DNA of 38,555 nt from Candidatus Saccharimonadota bacterium (lineage in GTDB: Bacteria > Patescibacteriota > Saccharimonadia > Saccharimonadales > Saccharimonadaceae). The stretch covers positions 1 through 38,555 of the forward strand of contig WQUV01000004.1 of assembly GCA_009781895.1 (NCBI GenBank), written 5' to 3'. Position 1 is the stretch's first letter; every line of letters starts with the position of its first letter. This document shows, piece by piece, positions 1 through 8,549 of the stretch. A program made the translations under genes and the position numbers. The notes below the pieces were generated by a model. The model was given only the letters and a program-made list of their open reading frames with translations, was not told the origin of the DNA and made no database searches.

Positions 1-1
1 C

Positions 2-1510
2 ATCACCCAGCTTAACTGCCCCACAGACCGAACTATGGTCACAGACGCTAGAGACAATCGCTCATATTGGGTACAAAGACTCCCGGACGGGAACTGTTGG
101 ATGCTTACCAATCTAGCTTATGCTGGTGGTGGAAATAATACGTTTGGGGACGTGGTAGATATTATCAGTAATTTAAACACTAGCTTCACCCAGCCACACT
201 TTATGGTCACACCTAATGGCGCTAACCCAACAGACTTCCCGCAGACCCCAAGCACAGCTACAGACGGTGGTGCAGCTCTGGAAGGTAGACAATTCGGCTA
301 CCTATACAACTGGTGTGCTGCTATGGGGAATCAGCAAGGTACGGCTGCTTGTATGCAGACAGAAGCTCCGTTACCAAACCCTAGTATTTCTATCTGCCCC
401 GCAGGGTGGAGGCTGCCAACGGGGGGAGTTGGCGGTGAGTTTATGCTGCTTAATAATGCTGTTAATAATGGGCAGACTGCTACAGACTTAGGGTTGCGCG
501 CTAGCTGGTTTGGGATGTATGGTGGCAACGGGTTGAATGGTTCTGGAGGGCAGGGATGGAATGGCTCATACTGGTCTTCTACGATTGCGGATGCTAGTAA
601 TTCTCTGGCTATGTTTTTCTCTGCAACCAATGTTGATTCTGTGAATAGCAGGAATGCAAGCTTCGGTCATGCTGTAAGGTGCGTAGCTGATACTCCACTT
701 ATCCAAGATGTTACATTGGAAAACTGCCCACTAGAACGCACTATGGTACGAGATGCTAGAGACGACAGAACCTACTGGATACGAAGAATTCCTAACACTA
801 GACAGGGTGGAGGAGATCTGTGTTGGATGGAGACTAATCTAGCCTATGCAGGTGGAGGAGACAATAGGTTTGGTGATGTGATGAATATAGGTACAACACC
901 TGGTACACTTACTGCTGGTACGTCTAGTATGGGCTCACCTATACCAAGCGCTACTGCGTCAGGTGCGGTGTGCAGAGGAGACAACGCCTCCCTAAATACC
1001 CACGGACGAGGTTGCTTCTGGGAGCCAGGAGGGTCTAATCCAACCACCTACCCAGCTACACCATCAACGGCAGCAAATGGCACAGGTCAATTCGGCTTCC
1101 TATACAACTGGTGTGCTGCTATGGGAGGACAGCCTGCTGCTTGCCAAACTACTGCCGCTACACCTGCAGACCCAACTATCAATATCTGTCCTGCTGGGTG
1201 GCGGTTGCCTGCTGTAGGTAGTGCGACCAACAGTAACACTAATGAATTTTGGAATATAAATCAAGCAATAAATGGTGGTGCAACTGGCTTTCCAATAGGT
1301 CTCCGGAGCAACGGGCTACTCCAGCAGAGCGGCATCTTCGCTAACGGCAACTTCGTCAGTCAGGGTATTAATGGTGCTGGTGGCTACTGGTCTTCCACGG
1401 TCTTCGCTGCTACCAACGCCCGTCACTTCTGGTTTGCTGACGGAGGGGTCAGCCCAGCGGTTAGTGGTGGTAAAGGTGTCGGTTTCGCTATTAGGTGCGT
1501 CGCAGATTAA
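2..1510 (+). CDS. FISUMP-domain surface protein, 5' truncated by window edge
   Basis: The frame is open to the left edge, so the first ATG (35) is internal and the gene is partial. Two tandem modules are visible, about 2-692 and 707-1507. Each starts with a CP-x-(D/E)RTMV-(T/R)DARD block, then (C)WM-TNLAYAGGG, FG(Y/F)LYNWCAAMG, ICPAGWRLP, YWSST and ends in (H/F)A(V/I)RCVAD. This order matches the Fibrobacter succinogenes major paralogous (FISUMP) domain, found in surface-exposed proteins of unknown ligand. Conserved cysteines recur at equal places in each module and may form disulfides. The residues before the first ATG already match the start of module 2, so further modules probably lie upstream. 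Its stop shares a TTAA with the stop of the convergent tsaE. Codon use is more A/T-ended than in the housekeeping genes. Function beyond a likely surface or adhesive role is unknown. Confidence 0.85.
   Translation: MTQLNCPTDRTMVTDARDNRSYWVQRLPDGNCWMLTNLAYAGGGNNTFGDVVDIISNLNTSFTQPHFMVTPNGANPTDFPQTPSTATDGGAALEGRQFGYLYNWCAAMGNQQGTAACMQTEAPLPNPSISICPAGWRLPTGGVGGEFMLLNNAVNNGQTATDLGLRASWFGMYGGNGLNGSGGQGWNGSYWSSTIADASNSLAMFFSATNVDSVNSRNASFGHAVRCVADTPLIQDVTLENCPLERTMVRDARDDRTYWIRRIPNTRQGGGDLCWMETNLAYAGGGDNRFGDVMNIGTTPGTLTAGTSSMGSPIPSATASGAVCRGDNASLNTHGRGCFWEPGGSNPTTYPATPSTAANGTGQFGFLYNWCAAMGGQPAACQTTAATPADPTINICPAGWRLPAVGSATNSNTNEFWNINQAINGGATGFPIGLRSNGLLQQSGIFANGNFVSQGINGAGGYWSSTVFAATNARHFWFADGGVSPAVSGGKGVGFAIRCVAD
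290..327 (+). repeat. direct repeat inside FISUMP gene, copy 1
   Basis: Bases 290-327 match 1088-1125 at 37 of 38 positions (the difference is at 300/1098). They encode the FG(Y/F)LYNWCAAMG core. Near-identity at DNA level here, with much weaker similarity elsewhere in the modules, suggests recent duplication or gene conversion of this core. Confidence 0.85.
1088..1125 (+). repeat. direct repeat inside FISUMP gene, copy 2
   Basis: Second copy of the 38-base core repeat, pairing with 290-327 (37/38 identical). It encodes the NWCAAMG core of the second FISUMP module. Confidence 0.85.
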
Positions 1511-1941
1511 GCTAGCACCACTCGGCGCTCATCATCTAGCCTCTCGATCTTTATCACCTTCGCGTCTCTAGCCAGGTCGCCGAGTATTCCTCCCCACTCA
1601 ACCACTATTATATTGCTCGGATCTTGTACTAGCTCTTTTAGCTCGCCTTCCATGATCCCGAGGTCTGGTAAGCGATAAAAGTCAAAGTGGTGCAACTCCA
1701 ACTTGCTATCTTTACTTGTATATTCTTTATGTACCGTAAATGTCGGACTAGTTATATGTGCATCAATCCCAAGACTTCGCGCCATACCGCGCACAAACGT
1801 CGTCTTGCCGGCCCCTAGGTCACCAATCAACTGTATGATAAGCGCGCTATCTCGTTCCTCGCTCAGTAGTTCGCGGAGTTTTTGCTCGCCTAGTCTCTCC
1901 ATTTCCTCTGCGCTGGCAACTTCGATATTATTTTCGCTCAT
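1507..1941 (-). CDS. tsaE: tRNA threonylcarbamoyladenosine biosynthesis ATPase TsaE
   Basis: 144 aa, normal for the family. TsaE is the ATPase that drives turnover of the TsaB-TsaD complex making t6A37 in ANN-decoding tRNAs in the cytoplasm. The P-loop GDLGAGKTT lies at about residues 40-48, followed by SPTFTVHKEY, HHFDFYRL and the VVEWGG segment typical of the family. The start overlaps the last 14 bases of comEC, so it is the last gene of an rny-comEC-tsaE unit and probably translationally coupled. Its stop overlaps the stop of the convergent FISUMP gene. Confidence 0.93.
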   Translation of the reverse strand: MSENNIEVASAEEMERLGEQKLRELLSEERDSALIIQLIGDLGAGKTTFVRGMARSLGIDAHITSPTFTVHKEYTSKDSKLELHHFDFYRLPDLGIMEGELKELVQDPSNIIVVEWGGILGDLARDAKVIKIERLDDERRVVLA

Positions 1942-3304
1942 GTTCCCATTCTACAATATTCACTTCTAGAAGTCGAGTTTTTGACTTCGTCTTCATAGCT
2001 ACCCATATCACCAAGATCACTGCGTAAGCTACAGCTGCCTGCCATAGTGACCACTCTACTTCAAGTAGGGCAAACTCCATTTCGCCAAATATATTCATCA
2101 CACTTATATGGTAGCGCAATATCACAGTAGCCAGCCAACCCAGAAGCTCTGCTAGCGGCGCAAAGAAGATTGCTAAAACCCCTGTCGCGAACGCAAGCAG
2201 CATCGCTATTGGGATTGTCGGTAAAATTAGTAGATTTGGTATCAGTGAAAGCAGTGAAATATAGCCAAAGCTATATAGCAAGATCGGTAGCGTTGTGAGT
2301 GTCGCGGCTGTTGTCTCGATCATAATCTGCGATAACGTCTTCGGCTTTTTCTCGCCATAAAAGAATCTGGTTAATACTGGTGCCACCAAAAGCACTCCAA
2401 TAAATGCCGCGAACGATAACTGCCAGCCCATATCTAAGATAAAGGTCGGGCTCATCACCAGAGTTGTCGCGGCTGCTAGCAGAATCAATCGTACTGGGTG
2501 TACTGGACGCCCCATGTACCACGCAACCAATGCTAGGATCGATACTAAGCTCGCTCGTATTAAGCTTGGCGCCAGCCCTATCACACCCACCATGAAGCCA
2601 ACCGCAATTATCGACAAGATCAGCGCGCTAATTCTTGACCTGCTAAACAGGCGTCGGAGCATTCGTGTGATTATCGTCAAGTTAGCGCCGCTCGCCACCA
2701 CTATATGCGTCAGCCCTGTAATCGCGAGCACTTGCAGCAGTGCCGATGGCAAGGCGCGCTTTTGCCCCAGCATATAGCCAAGCGCAAGTGACGATTCTGG
2801 CGCTGCTATGTATTCTTCTACGCCTGCCGAGAACCAGTTACGTATTTGCAAGAATCTGTCTGGCGGGTCACTCTTCGTATGGCTAATCACGGTCGCCCGA
2901 TATATCGATCCAGCAAACGCACCGAAGCCAGATCGCATTTGTCCGCGTACTGCTATTGCATCTCCTCGTTCCAGCGTATCAGTAATTGCCGTCGCGCGAA
3001 ACATAACGAATACATTTGCCGCCACCTGCGAACAGTCATTCTCTCCTGTGCATAGCGTTAGGTCTCGTATCCGCACTCGGTATGAGTTGTCTTCTAGGTC
3101 GGGGTCCTCATATAGTCGTCCGCGCACCACCACCTCTTGGCTTTCCAGCTCGTGAATTATCTCTGCATCACGATCTGGCGTCGCCACTCGTATCATCGCC
3201 AGTATAACTAGCGCTATTATGAAAATATTTGCGGGCACTTTAAGCCATTGCCAAAGTCTCCCCCACCTCGTCTTGCGCTTTTGCGCCAGCGAGCGAGCTC
3301 TCAT
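1928..3304 (-). CDS. comEC: ComEC/Rec2-type DNA uptake channel, membrane core only
   Basis: 458 aa polytopic membrane protein. An N-terminal TM (about 26-43) is followed by an OB-like extracytoplasmic region (about 50-140; DUF4131-like) and then the Competence domain. Family signatures visible are GLTHIVVASGANLTII and GWQLSFAAFIGVLLVAP. ComEC forms the inner-membrane channel through which single-stranded DNA enters during transformation. The C-terminal metallo-beta-lactamase-like domain of full-length ComEC (about 750 aa) is absent; the protein ends after the last TM with a basic tail. It starts 9 nt after the rny stop and overlaps tsaE. With the type IV pilus operon at 23480-28533 it suggests DNA uptake ability (inference). 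Confidence 0.9.
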   Translation of the reverse strand: MRARSLAQKRKTRWGRLWQWLKVPANIFIIALVILAMIRVATPDRDAEIIHELESQEVVVRGRLYEDPDLEDNSYRVRIRDLTLCTGENDCSQVAANVFVMFRATAITDTLERGDAIAVRGQMRSGFGAFAGSIYRATVISHTKSDPPDRFLQIRNWFSAGVEEYIAAPESSLALGYMLGQKRALPSALLQVLAITGLTHIVVASGANLTIITRMLRRLFSRSRISALILSIIAVGFMVGVIGLAPSLIRASLVSILALVAWYMGRPVHPVRLILLAAATTLVMSPTFILDMGWQLSFAAFIGVLLVAPVLTRFFYGEKKPKTLSQIMIETTAATLTTLPILLYSFGYISLLSLIPNLLILPTIPIAMLLAFATGVLAIFFAPLAELLGWLATVILRYHISVMNIFGEMEFALLEVEWSLWQAAVAYAVILVIWVAMKTKSKTRLLEVNIVEWEHERK

Positions 3305-3313
3305 TTAGCTATT

Positions 3314-4822
3314 TTATTTTGCGTATTCTATAGCTCGTGTCTCGCGGACAACGTTCACCTTTATTACGCCCGGGTATGACATCGTACTTTCAATCTTGTC
3401 TGCAATGTCGCGCGCCAGCTTAAAGGCTGTCAGGTCATCAATCTGCTTCGGCTCAACAATTACGCGAATCTCGCGACCTGCCTGTAATGCGTAAGCTTTC
3501 TCGATGCCATCAAACGACAGCGCCACATTCTCTAGTTCTTTCATGCGCTCGGCAAAGTTCTCGGCACTGATATTACGTGCACCTGGTCGTGCCGCCGAAA
3601 TTGCGTCAACAATCTTCACGATTACCGCTTCAACCGTTGTCGGCTCGATATCCTCGTGGTGCGCTTCCATAGCGTGCACGATTCGATCTTTAATGCCGTA
3701 CTTACGCGCAATCTCTGCGCCGATCTCTGCGTGCTTGCCCTCGATCTTATGTGTCACTGCCTTGCCAATGTCATGTAGTAGTGTTGCGGTTTTAGTTATT
3801 CTTACGTCCGCGCCGACTTCTTCCGCAATCATTCCAGCGATATGCGCCATCTCGACTGAGTGTAGTAATACATTTTGCCCATATGAAGTTCGGAACTTTA
3901 GCTCACCTAGTAGCTTCAGGATGTCATGTGGTAGGCCAGTCACGCCTACTTCGCGTGCCGCATCCTCACCTGCTCGCATCGCTTCTTTATCAATTTGCTT
4001 GGTCGCTTTCTCAACCGCGTTCTCGATCGAGCTTGGATTTATCCGACCGTCTTTTAATAGTAGTTCTAACGCTACTCGCGCTACTTGTCTTCGTACTGGA
4101 TCGAACGAACTCAAGACCACCATGCCTGGGGTGTCATCAACTAAGAAGTCTACACCAGTTGCTGCCTGTAATGCGTGTACGTTACGCCCTTCTTTGCCAA
4201 TAATTCGGCCCTTCATTTCATCGTCAATCTTCACGGCTGTCACTGTACGATCTGCTGTCACTTCACTGCTCATGCGCTCCATAGCCGCCACCAAGATCGC
4301 TGCTGACGACTCCTCTGCTTCTCGACTAATCGCTTCTTGTTCTTTCTTGATTAAGCCTAGCAAATCAGCCTTGATATCGCGCTCAGTCATCTGGAATAGC
4401 TTAGTCTTTGCTTCTTCTTTCTTCAGCCCTGCGATCTTTTCTAGTTTGTCTTGTTGCTTAGTTCGGAGGTCTCGGATCTCGCCTTTTAGCGATTCAATCT
4501 CTTTGGTTTCTTTCTCTAGCTTGTCGCCCTTTTTGTCTAGCTGGTCAAGTTTCTTGTCTAGGTTACCTTCACGTTCGATTAGGCGTGCTTCCGCCTTTTT
4601 CATATCTTTGCGGATCTCGTCTTCTTCTCGCTTTGCCGCATTCTTGATGTCCATCGCGTTCTTTTGCGCTTCGAGCACCAGCTTGTCTGCCTCTTTTTTT
4701 GCCTTGGCGACTAGTGCGTCGGCTTTGCTGGCTGCGTTCTTTTCTTTGCTCTTAGAGTAGACTGTCACGCCACCTGCGCCCAGCGCTAAACCAGCGACTG
4801 CCGCTAATACCTCTATTACCAT
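3314..4822 (-). CDS. rny: Ribonuclease Y
   Basis: 502 aa, close to the usual ~520. RNase Y is a membrane-anchored endoribonuclease that starts mRNA decay. An N-terminal TM helix (about 3-21) is followed by a long charged coiled coil (about 25-185), a KH RNA-binding domain (about 192-255, GRIIGKEGRN at 205-214) and an HD phosphodiesterase domain with H321 and the HD pair at 350-351 (LLHDIGKA). The start is supported by GGAG at 4827-4830, 4 nt upstream of ATG. It is the first gene of the rny-comEC-tsaE unit. Confidence 0.96.
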   Translation of the reverse strand: MVIEVLAAVAGLALGAGGVTVYSKSKEKNAASKADALVAKAKKEADKLVLEAQKNAMDIKNAAKREEDEIRKDMKKAEARLIEREGNLDKKLDQLDKKGDKLEKETKEIESLKGEIRDLRTKQQDKLEKIAGLKKEEAKTKLFQMTERDIKADLLGLIKKEQEAISREAEESSAAILVAAMERMSSEVTADRTVTAVKIDDEMKGRIIGKEGRNVHALQAATGVDFLVDDTPGMVVLSSFDPVRRQVARVALELLLKDGRINPSSIENAVEKATKQIDKEAMRAGEDAAREVGVTGLPHDILKLLGELKFRTSYGQNVLLHSVEMAHIAGMIAEEVGADVRITKTATLLHDIGKAVTHKIEGKHAEIGAEIARKYGIKDRIVHAMEAHHEDIEPTTVEAVIVKIVDAISAARPGARNISAENFAERMKELENVALSFDGIEKAYALQAGREIRVIVEPKQIDDLTAFKLARDIADKIESTMSYPGVIKVNVVRETRAIEYAK

Positions 4823-4872
4823 TTTTCTCCAATCTTTATGTAGTTATTTTCTAATCAGTTAATTGTTTTTGA

Positions 4873-4891
4873 TACCAGATTCACTCTGGTA
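4873..4891. other. Small inverted repeat upstream of rny
   Basis: A 7-bp stem (4873-4879 with 4885-4891; ACCAGA/TCTGGT plus a T-A pair) with a 5-base loop. It lies between the tRNA-Gly hairpin and rny. No U-tract follows on either strand, so a role as terminator is doubtful; it could be part of the rny leader. Confidence 0.35.
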
Positions 4892-4917
4892 GCTAAAACA
4901 CAACTATTTTCTTTAGG

Positions 4918-4946
4918 CGGTTTTTCTTTTCTAAAAAGAAAAACCG
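4918..4946 (-). terminator. Perfect 13-bp inverted repeat after tRNA-Gly(UCC)
   Basis: 13-bp perfect stem (4918-4930 with 4934-4946) and a 3-base loop. It lies 7 bases beyond the encoded CCA of the minus-strand tRNA, in the place of a terminator. The stem is rich in T/A runs, so the T-tract is within the hairpin rather than after it. A processing or termination role is inferred from position. Confidence 0.5.
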
Positions 4947-4953
4947 AAGTACT

Positions 4954-5028
4954 TGGTGCGGGCGGAGAGAATCGAACTCTCATCTCGAGTTTGGAAAACT
5001 CATATAATAACCATTATACTACACCCGC
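4954..5028 (-). tRNA. tRNA-Gly (anticodon UCC)
   Basis: 75 nt including an encoded CCA. The acceptor stem is 7 bp (GCGGGTG/CGCCCGC). The anticodon stem TGAGT/ACTCG closes the loop TTTCCAA, anticodon at 4993-4995. The T-arm GAGAG-TTCGATT-CTCTC is canonical. The D stem is A/T-rich and weak. The discriminator base is A73, whereas bacterial tRNA-Gly served by the alpha2beta2 GlyRS usually has U73. It reads GGA and, by wobble, GGG. Confidence 0.95.
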
Positions 5029-5039
5029 TACCCTTATAA

Positions 5040-5048
5040 TATATACCA
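5040..5048 (-). promoter_or_regulatory. Extended -10 promoter of tRNA-Gly(UCC)
   Basis: On the minus strand TGG is followed directly by TATATA (5045 down to 5040), 11 nt before the first tRNA base. This is the TGn-(-10) form seen across the window. Confidence 0.5.
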
Positions 5049-5095
5049 TTTCTGCCTATTTTACAAGGCTTGCCGCTCTTTTGTGTTGGTGCCTA

Positions 5096-5932
5096 TTAAG
5101 CCTCTAGGTCTCTCTTCATCACTTCTTTACGCAAAAATAATTTCTGTCCATTCATTAGCTCATCAATCAGTTTTTTGGTCGCCGCGCTTCTCGTAATTAT
5201 TTGACTCTCGCTTTTGCTAATAGATATCAGGTTCAGCAGTCCGTCTCCGATAATCTCTAAGACTAGGTCTTCCTGCTCTAGTACTCTATTAGCGTCCCAT
5301 ACGGCTAATTGGTAGAGGTCTACTTCACGTCCTAGGGTCTTAAAATGGGCCTGCTTCATGTCATCTCTTAGCGCACCAGCCAAATCACGCAAGATATTCT
5401 CCTCTACAGCAGCAAAATATTCTTCTCGCATGTCGCCAAAACGCTCTGTTAAATCATCGTAGGCGGTCTTGTCTCGCTCGTTTGCAACATTTGCCATAAA
5501 GTCTAGGGTGTTATCTAGTATAGCCTGCATTAACAGTCTGCCACTCGCCTCGCTCATTTCATTAAGCTTCTCTGCATCACGCCAACGCTCCCATATGATT
5601 GTTGCGGCCGCACCAATCTTCTCAATCTGCTCGGCAACACCTCGCTCCTTCCAGTAGCCCTCAAAGCCGAAGTGGTGGTCAATAACCTCTATAATCTGTT
5701 CTTCGTGCACGATTGAGTTAAACTTACTCGGGTCGCTAATGTCCACGATAATATACTTATCATCAACATTCGGCTGGTAATTACGCACAACTCGCTCTTC
5801 GCTGTCAACGATACTCAGGTTCATTGGCGCGTCACTAACCGCCAGACCTCCGAGTAGCTCAGCATAAGCAACCATGCAGGCATACGAGTCTATGTCCATG
5901 AACTTATACCCAGTCGTAACAATAGTATTCAT
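5096..5932 (-). CDS. DHH/DHHA2-family phosphoesterase, probable Mn-dependent inorganic pyrophosphatase
   Basis: 278 aa. N-terminal DHH domain with D13 and D15 (MDIDSYAC), VDISD (D64, D67) and DHH at 85-87 (EVIDHH), followed by IGAAATIIWER and ILDNTLDF, which resemble the GSTATII and ILSDT blocks of family II pyrophosphatases. The C-terminal part fits DHHA2, including a late LRK that may stand for the SRKKQ substrate loop. The GGGH motif of DHHA1 nanoRNases is missing, so RecJ/NrnA-like function is less likely. It would hydrolyse pyrophosphate in the cytoplasm. It lies 22 nt downstream of rmuC but has its own -10 box at 5939-5944. A different phosphate-ester substrate cannot be excluded. Confidence 0.75.
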   Translation of the reverse strand: MNTIVTTGYKFMDIDSYACMVAYAELLGGLAVSDAPMNLSIVDSEERVVRNYQPNVDDKYIIVDISDPSKFNSIVHEEQIIEVIDHHFGFEGYWKERGVAEQIEKIGAAATIIWERWRDAEKLNEMSEASGRLLMQAILDNTLDFMANVANERDKTAYDDLTERFGDMREEYFAAVEENILRDLAGALRDDMKQAHFKTLGREVDLYQLAVWDANRVLEQEDLVLEIIGDGLLNLISISKSESQIITRSAATKKLIDELMNGQKLFLRKEVMKRDLEA

Positions 5933-5938
5933 ATCTAC

Positions 5939-5947
5939 ATTGTATCA
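5939..5947 (-). promoter_or_regulatory. Extended -10 box, near-leaderless start of DHH gene
   Basis: TGA-TACAAT on the minus strand, the hexamer ending 6 nt before ATG. No Shine-Dalgarno is present. Transcription would begin at or next to the start codon. It sits in the short gap after the rmuC stop. Confidence 0.6.
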
Positions 5948-5954
5948 GAATAGT

Positions 5955-7046
5955 CTAATCTTCTATCTCGCCGATCAAATTCTGCGACTTCTTTACTGGC
6001 AGCGTCTCTACATCACGTAAGCGTCGCTCAATTGTTCGCGAGGTCGTCTCAGCTGCGCCGATTTTATTTGCTGTTTCTTCTAGCTTCTTCTTGGTTGCTG
6101 CTAGTAAATCACCGAACTTACCAAACTGTGTCTTTACCGCTCCGAGCAGCTCCCAAACCTCGCTACTTCTTTGCTCAATCGCAAGCGTACGGAATCCTAG
6201 CAATAAGCTATTCAAGAACGCGGTCAGGGTCGATGGACTAACAATCGTCACTCGATGTTTTTGCCGCACTTCATCGAACAGCCCAGGTATCCTTAAGATC
6301 TCCGCATACAATGATTCGGTTGGCACAAACATAATCCCGAAATCCGTGGTGTGCGGTGGCTGGACATATTTCTCCGAAATCTTTTTCGCCTGCGCCTTGA
6401 CGTCTGCCCCCAGAGCTTTTTGCGCAACTTCGATCGCTGTTTTATTACCGTTCTCGTATGCCTCAATCAACCGCGAATAGTTCTCAATCGGGAACTTCGA
6501 GTCAATCGGCAGCCAGACATTCGCATCATCCTCGCGCCCTGGCATCCGCACCGCAAATTCCACTGAATCTCGTGTGCCCGGTATGGTCGTGACGTTTTCT
6601 TCGTATTGTTCTTTCGTCAGGATGTCTTTCAGGATTGCGTCCAGCTGCACCTCGCCATAGACGCCACGTGTCTTTACGCCCTCCATTACTTTCTTCAAGT
6701 TGCCGACACCCACCGCCAATGTCTGCATTTCACCCAGTCCCTTATGGACTTGCTCCAGCTGCCCCGCAATTGATTTGAAGCTCTCGTTGAATCGCTTCTC
6801 GACCGACGCCTGCAATTTCTCGTCCACGGTTTCGCGCATCTTCTCCAGGGAGTCACGGTTGTTTTCGCGCAGAGTGTCCAGCTGGCGCTGGTTGCCGTCG
6901 CGCAAATCGTCTAGTTGCTTTTGGGTATTCTCACGTAACTTCTCTAAGTGTTCCGAAGTCTCTTTCCGCACTTGGTCTTGCCGTGTGAAGACTACAAACA
7001 GCAACGCTAAGTTCGCTACCACCAAAGCAACTAGAGCGATTTCCAT
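5955..7046 (-). CDS. rmuC: RmuC-family DNA recombination protein
   Basis: 363 aa. The N-terminal TM helix (about 2-20) is followed by a coiled coil with near-repeating LREN/LRDGNQRQLD units (about 35-75). The RmuC nuclease-like domain follows, with LGEMQTLAVGVGNLKKV, KTRGVYGEVQL and the LPIDSKFP block. RmuC limits DNA inversions at short inverted repeats; the fold is PD-(D/E)XK-like. It starts 3 nt after the glyA stop, so it is probably cotranscribed with glyA. Confidence 0.93.
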   Translation of the reverse strand: MEIALVALVVANLALLFVVFTRQDQVRKETSEHLEKLRENTQKQLDDLRDGNQRQLDTLRENNRDSLEKMRETVDEKLQASVEKRFNESFKSIAGQLEQVHKGLGEMQTLAVGVGNLKKVMEGVKTRGVYGEVQLDAILKDILTKEQYEENVTTIPGTRDSVEFAVRMPGREDDANVWLPIDSKFPIENYSRLIEAYENGNKTAIEVAQKALGADVKAQAKKISEKYVQPPHTTDFGIMFVPTESLYAEILRIPGLFDEVRQKHRVTIVSPSTLTAFLNSLLLGFRTLAIEQRSSEVWELLGAVKTQFGKFGDLLAATKKKLEETANKIGAAETTSRTIERRLRDVETLPVKKSQNLIGEIED

Positions 7047-7049
7047 ATA

Positions 7050-8402
7050 CTACTTTTTCGCCTTCTTCTTTGGGTCTGACGGCAAGGGGAACCGAATCGC
7101 CATCTCCGCCACTTCCTGTTTAAGTTCAGCGAGCTTCACTTCATCATCTCGTGCGTCAATCGCCGCCTTCAACCACTTCGCAATCTGCGGCATTTCTTTT
7201 TCCGTTAACCCTCGTGTCGTAATCGCTGGCGTACCTAGTCGGATGCCAGACGGCTTAAACATAGTTAGCGGATCATCCGGGATGGAGTTCTTGTTGAGGG
7301 ATAATCCGATTTCATCGATTACTCGCTCTGCCTCTGCGCCGTCAATACCGAAGCTCTTATGGACGTCAGCAAGAATTAGGTGATTATCTGTGCCACCAGT
7401 CAACAGTATGAAGCCCAGTTTTTGCATTTCTTCCGCTAAGATTCTCGCGTTCTTTACTACTTGTGTCGCGTAGACTTTAAACTCTGGTTGTAGTGCCTCA
7501 CCAAAAGCCACGGCTTTCGCGGCAATTGTGTGCATTAGCGGCCCGCCCTGCGTGCCAGGAAATACCGATTTATCGATAAGAGTCGGAATATTCTCTAGAG
7601 TCTTCGGCGGCGCTTTCTTAATTGGATCACCAACCTTACCCTTCGTCAGAATCAATCCGCCGCGCGGTCCACGTAAAGTTTTATGTGTCGTGGTTGTAAT
7701 TACATGAAACCCATAATCAAACGGATTTGGGTGCTCTCCGCCCACGATTAGCCCAGCCACATGCGCCATGTCAGCCATCAATAGCGCGCCGATCTTATTG
7801 CCGATTTCCGCCATGCGCTTGAAGTCAGGGATTCTCGGATACGCCGAGTAGCCGACCAGTAGGATCTTCGGCTTTTCTTTTAGTGCGATTTCTTCTAGCT
7901 CGTCGTAGTCAATCTCACCTGTTGTTGTGTCTTTTTGTTTGTATCGGATAAAGTTATATATCTGTGCCGACTGTGTTACTGGTGCGCCGTGTGTCAGGTG
8001 TCCACCATGCGATAGATCCATGCCAAGAATCTTGTCACCTGGCTCCATCCAAGCATTATAGACTGCCATATTCGCTTGCGCTCCTGAATGTGGCTGAACA
8101 TTCGCATGATCTGCGCCAAACATTCGGCAAGCTCGCGCGATTGCCACTCGCTCCATTCGGTCTGTGTTCTCCTGTCCACCATAGTAGCGACGATTTGGCA
8201 AGATTTCCTCTGCGATTCTTTCGTCCATCCATTCGGTCAGACCTTCAAAAGATGGGTAGCCTTCAGAATACTTGTTCGTAAAAACACTACCATTTGCCTC
8301 AAGCACTCCGCGTGAAACATAGTTCTCACTCGGGATCAGCTCGAAGCCATGTCGCTGTCGCTCTTGTTCCTCGTGAATCAAATTTGCAATTTCCTTATCC
8401 AT
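7050..8402 (-). CDS. glyA: Serine hydroxymethyltransferase
   Basis: 450 aa. It interconverts serine and glycine with tetrahydrofolate in the cytoplasm. Visible family blocks are NVQPHSGAQANMAVY, SHGGHLTHG, MADMAHVAGL (D211) and the PLP lysine K241 in TTTTHKTLRGPRGG. GTPAITTRG is near the C-terminus. Compared with E. coli GlyA there is an insertion of about 18 residues (about 51-70) between EGYP and RRYYGG, beside the active site, and a smaller one after GGLILTKGK. The start is supported by AGGAGG 4-5 nt upstream of ATG. It heads glyA-rmuC. Confidence 0.97.
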   Translation of the reverse strand: MDKEIANLIHEEQERQRHGFELIPSENYVSRGVLEANGSVFTNKYSEGYPSFEGLTEWMDERIAEEILPNRRYYGGQENTDRMERVAIARACRMFGADHANVQPHSGAQANMAVYNAWMEPGDKILGMDLSHGGHLTHGAPVTQSAQIYNFIRYKQKDTTTGEIDYDELEEIALKEKPKILLVGYSAYPRIPDFKRMAEIGNKIGALLMADMAHVAGLIVGGEHPNPFDYGFHVITTTTHKTLRGPRGGLILTKGKVGDPIKKAPPKTLENIPTLIDKSVFPGTQGGPLMHTIAAKAVAFGEALQPEFKVYATQVVKNARILAEEMQKLGFILLTGGTDNHLILADVHKSFGIDGAEAERVIDEIGLSLNKNSIPDDPLTMFKPSGIRLGTPAITTRGLTEKEMPQIAKWLKAAIDARDDEVKLAELKQEVAEMAIRFPLPSDPKKKAKK

Positions 8403-8467
8403 ACAACCTCCTATTAGTCAATATCAATCACCCTGCTCCGTGTGTATGCGATAATTAACTACAACAT

Positions 8468-8473
8468 ATTATA
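8468..8473 (-). promoter_or_regulatory. Candidate -10 box of glyA
   Basis: TATAAT on the minus strand, about 65 nt before the glyA ATG. glyA would then have a real 5' leader of about 55-60 nt plus a strong Shine-Dalgarno, unlike the near-leaderless genes nearby. No riboswitch fold was recognised in the leader. Confidence 0.45.
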
Positions 8474-8549
8474 TAAACCTACCTCTTCCTGCCTTTATTC
8501 TACTCTATTTTACTCTATGGTTCAAGCCTAGCCCACCCCGCACCCAAGC

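Noticed and set aside
3504-4760. Long open frame opposite rny (418 codons)
   Set aside because: Ser/Ala/Arg-rich translation without domain, fully antisense to a clear RNase Y; a shadow of codon bias.
4918-4946. Transposon end or insertion scar
   Set aside because: The inverted repeat lies just after a tRNA in terminator position and has no partner or target duplication.
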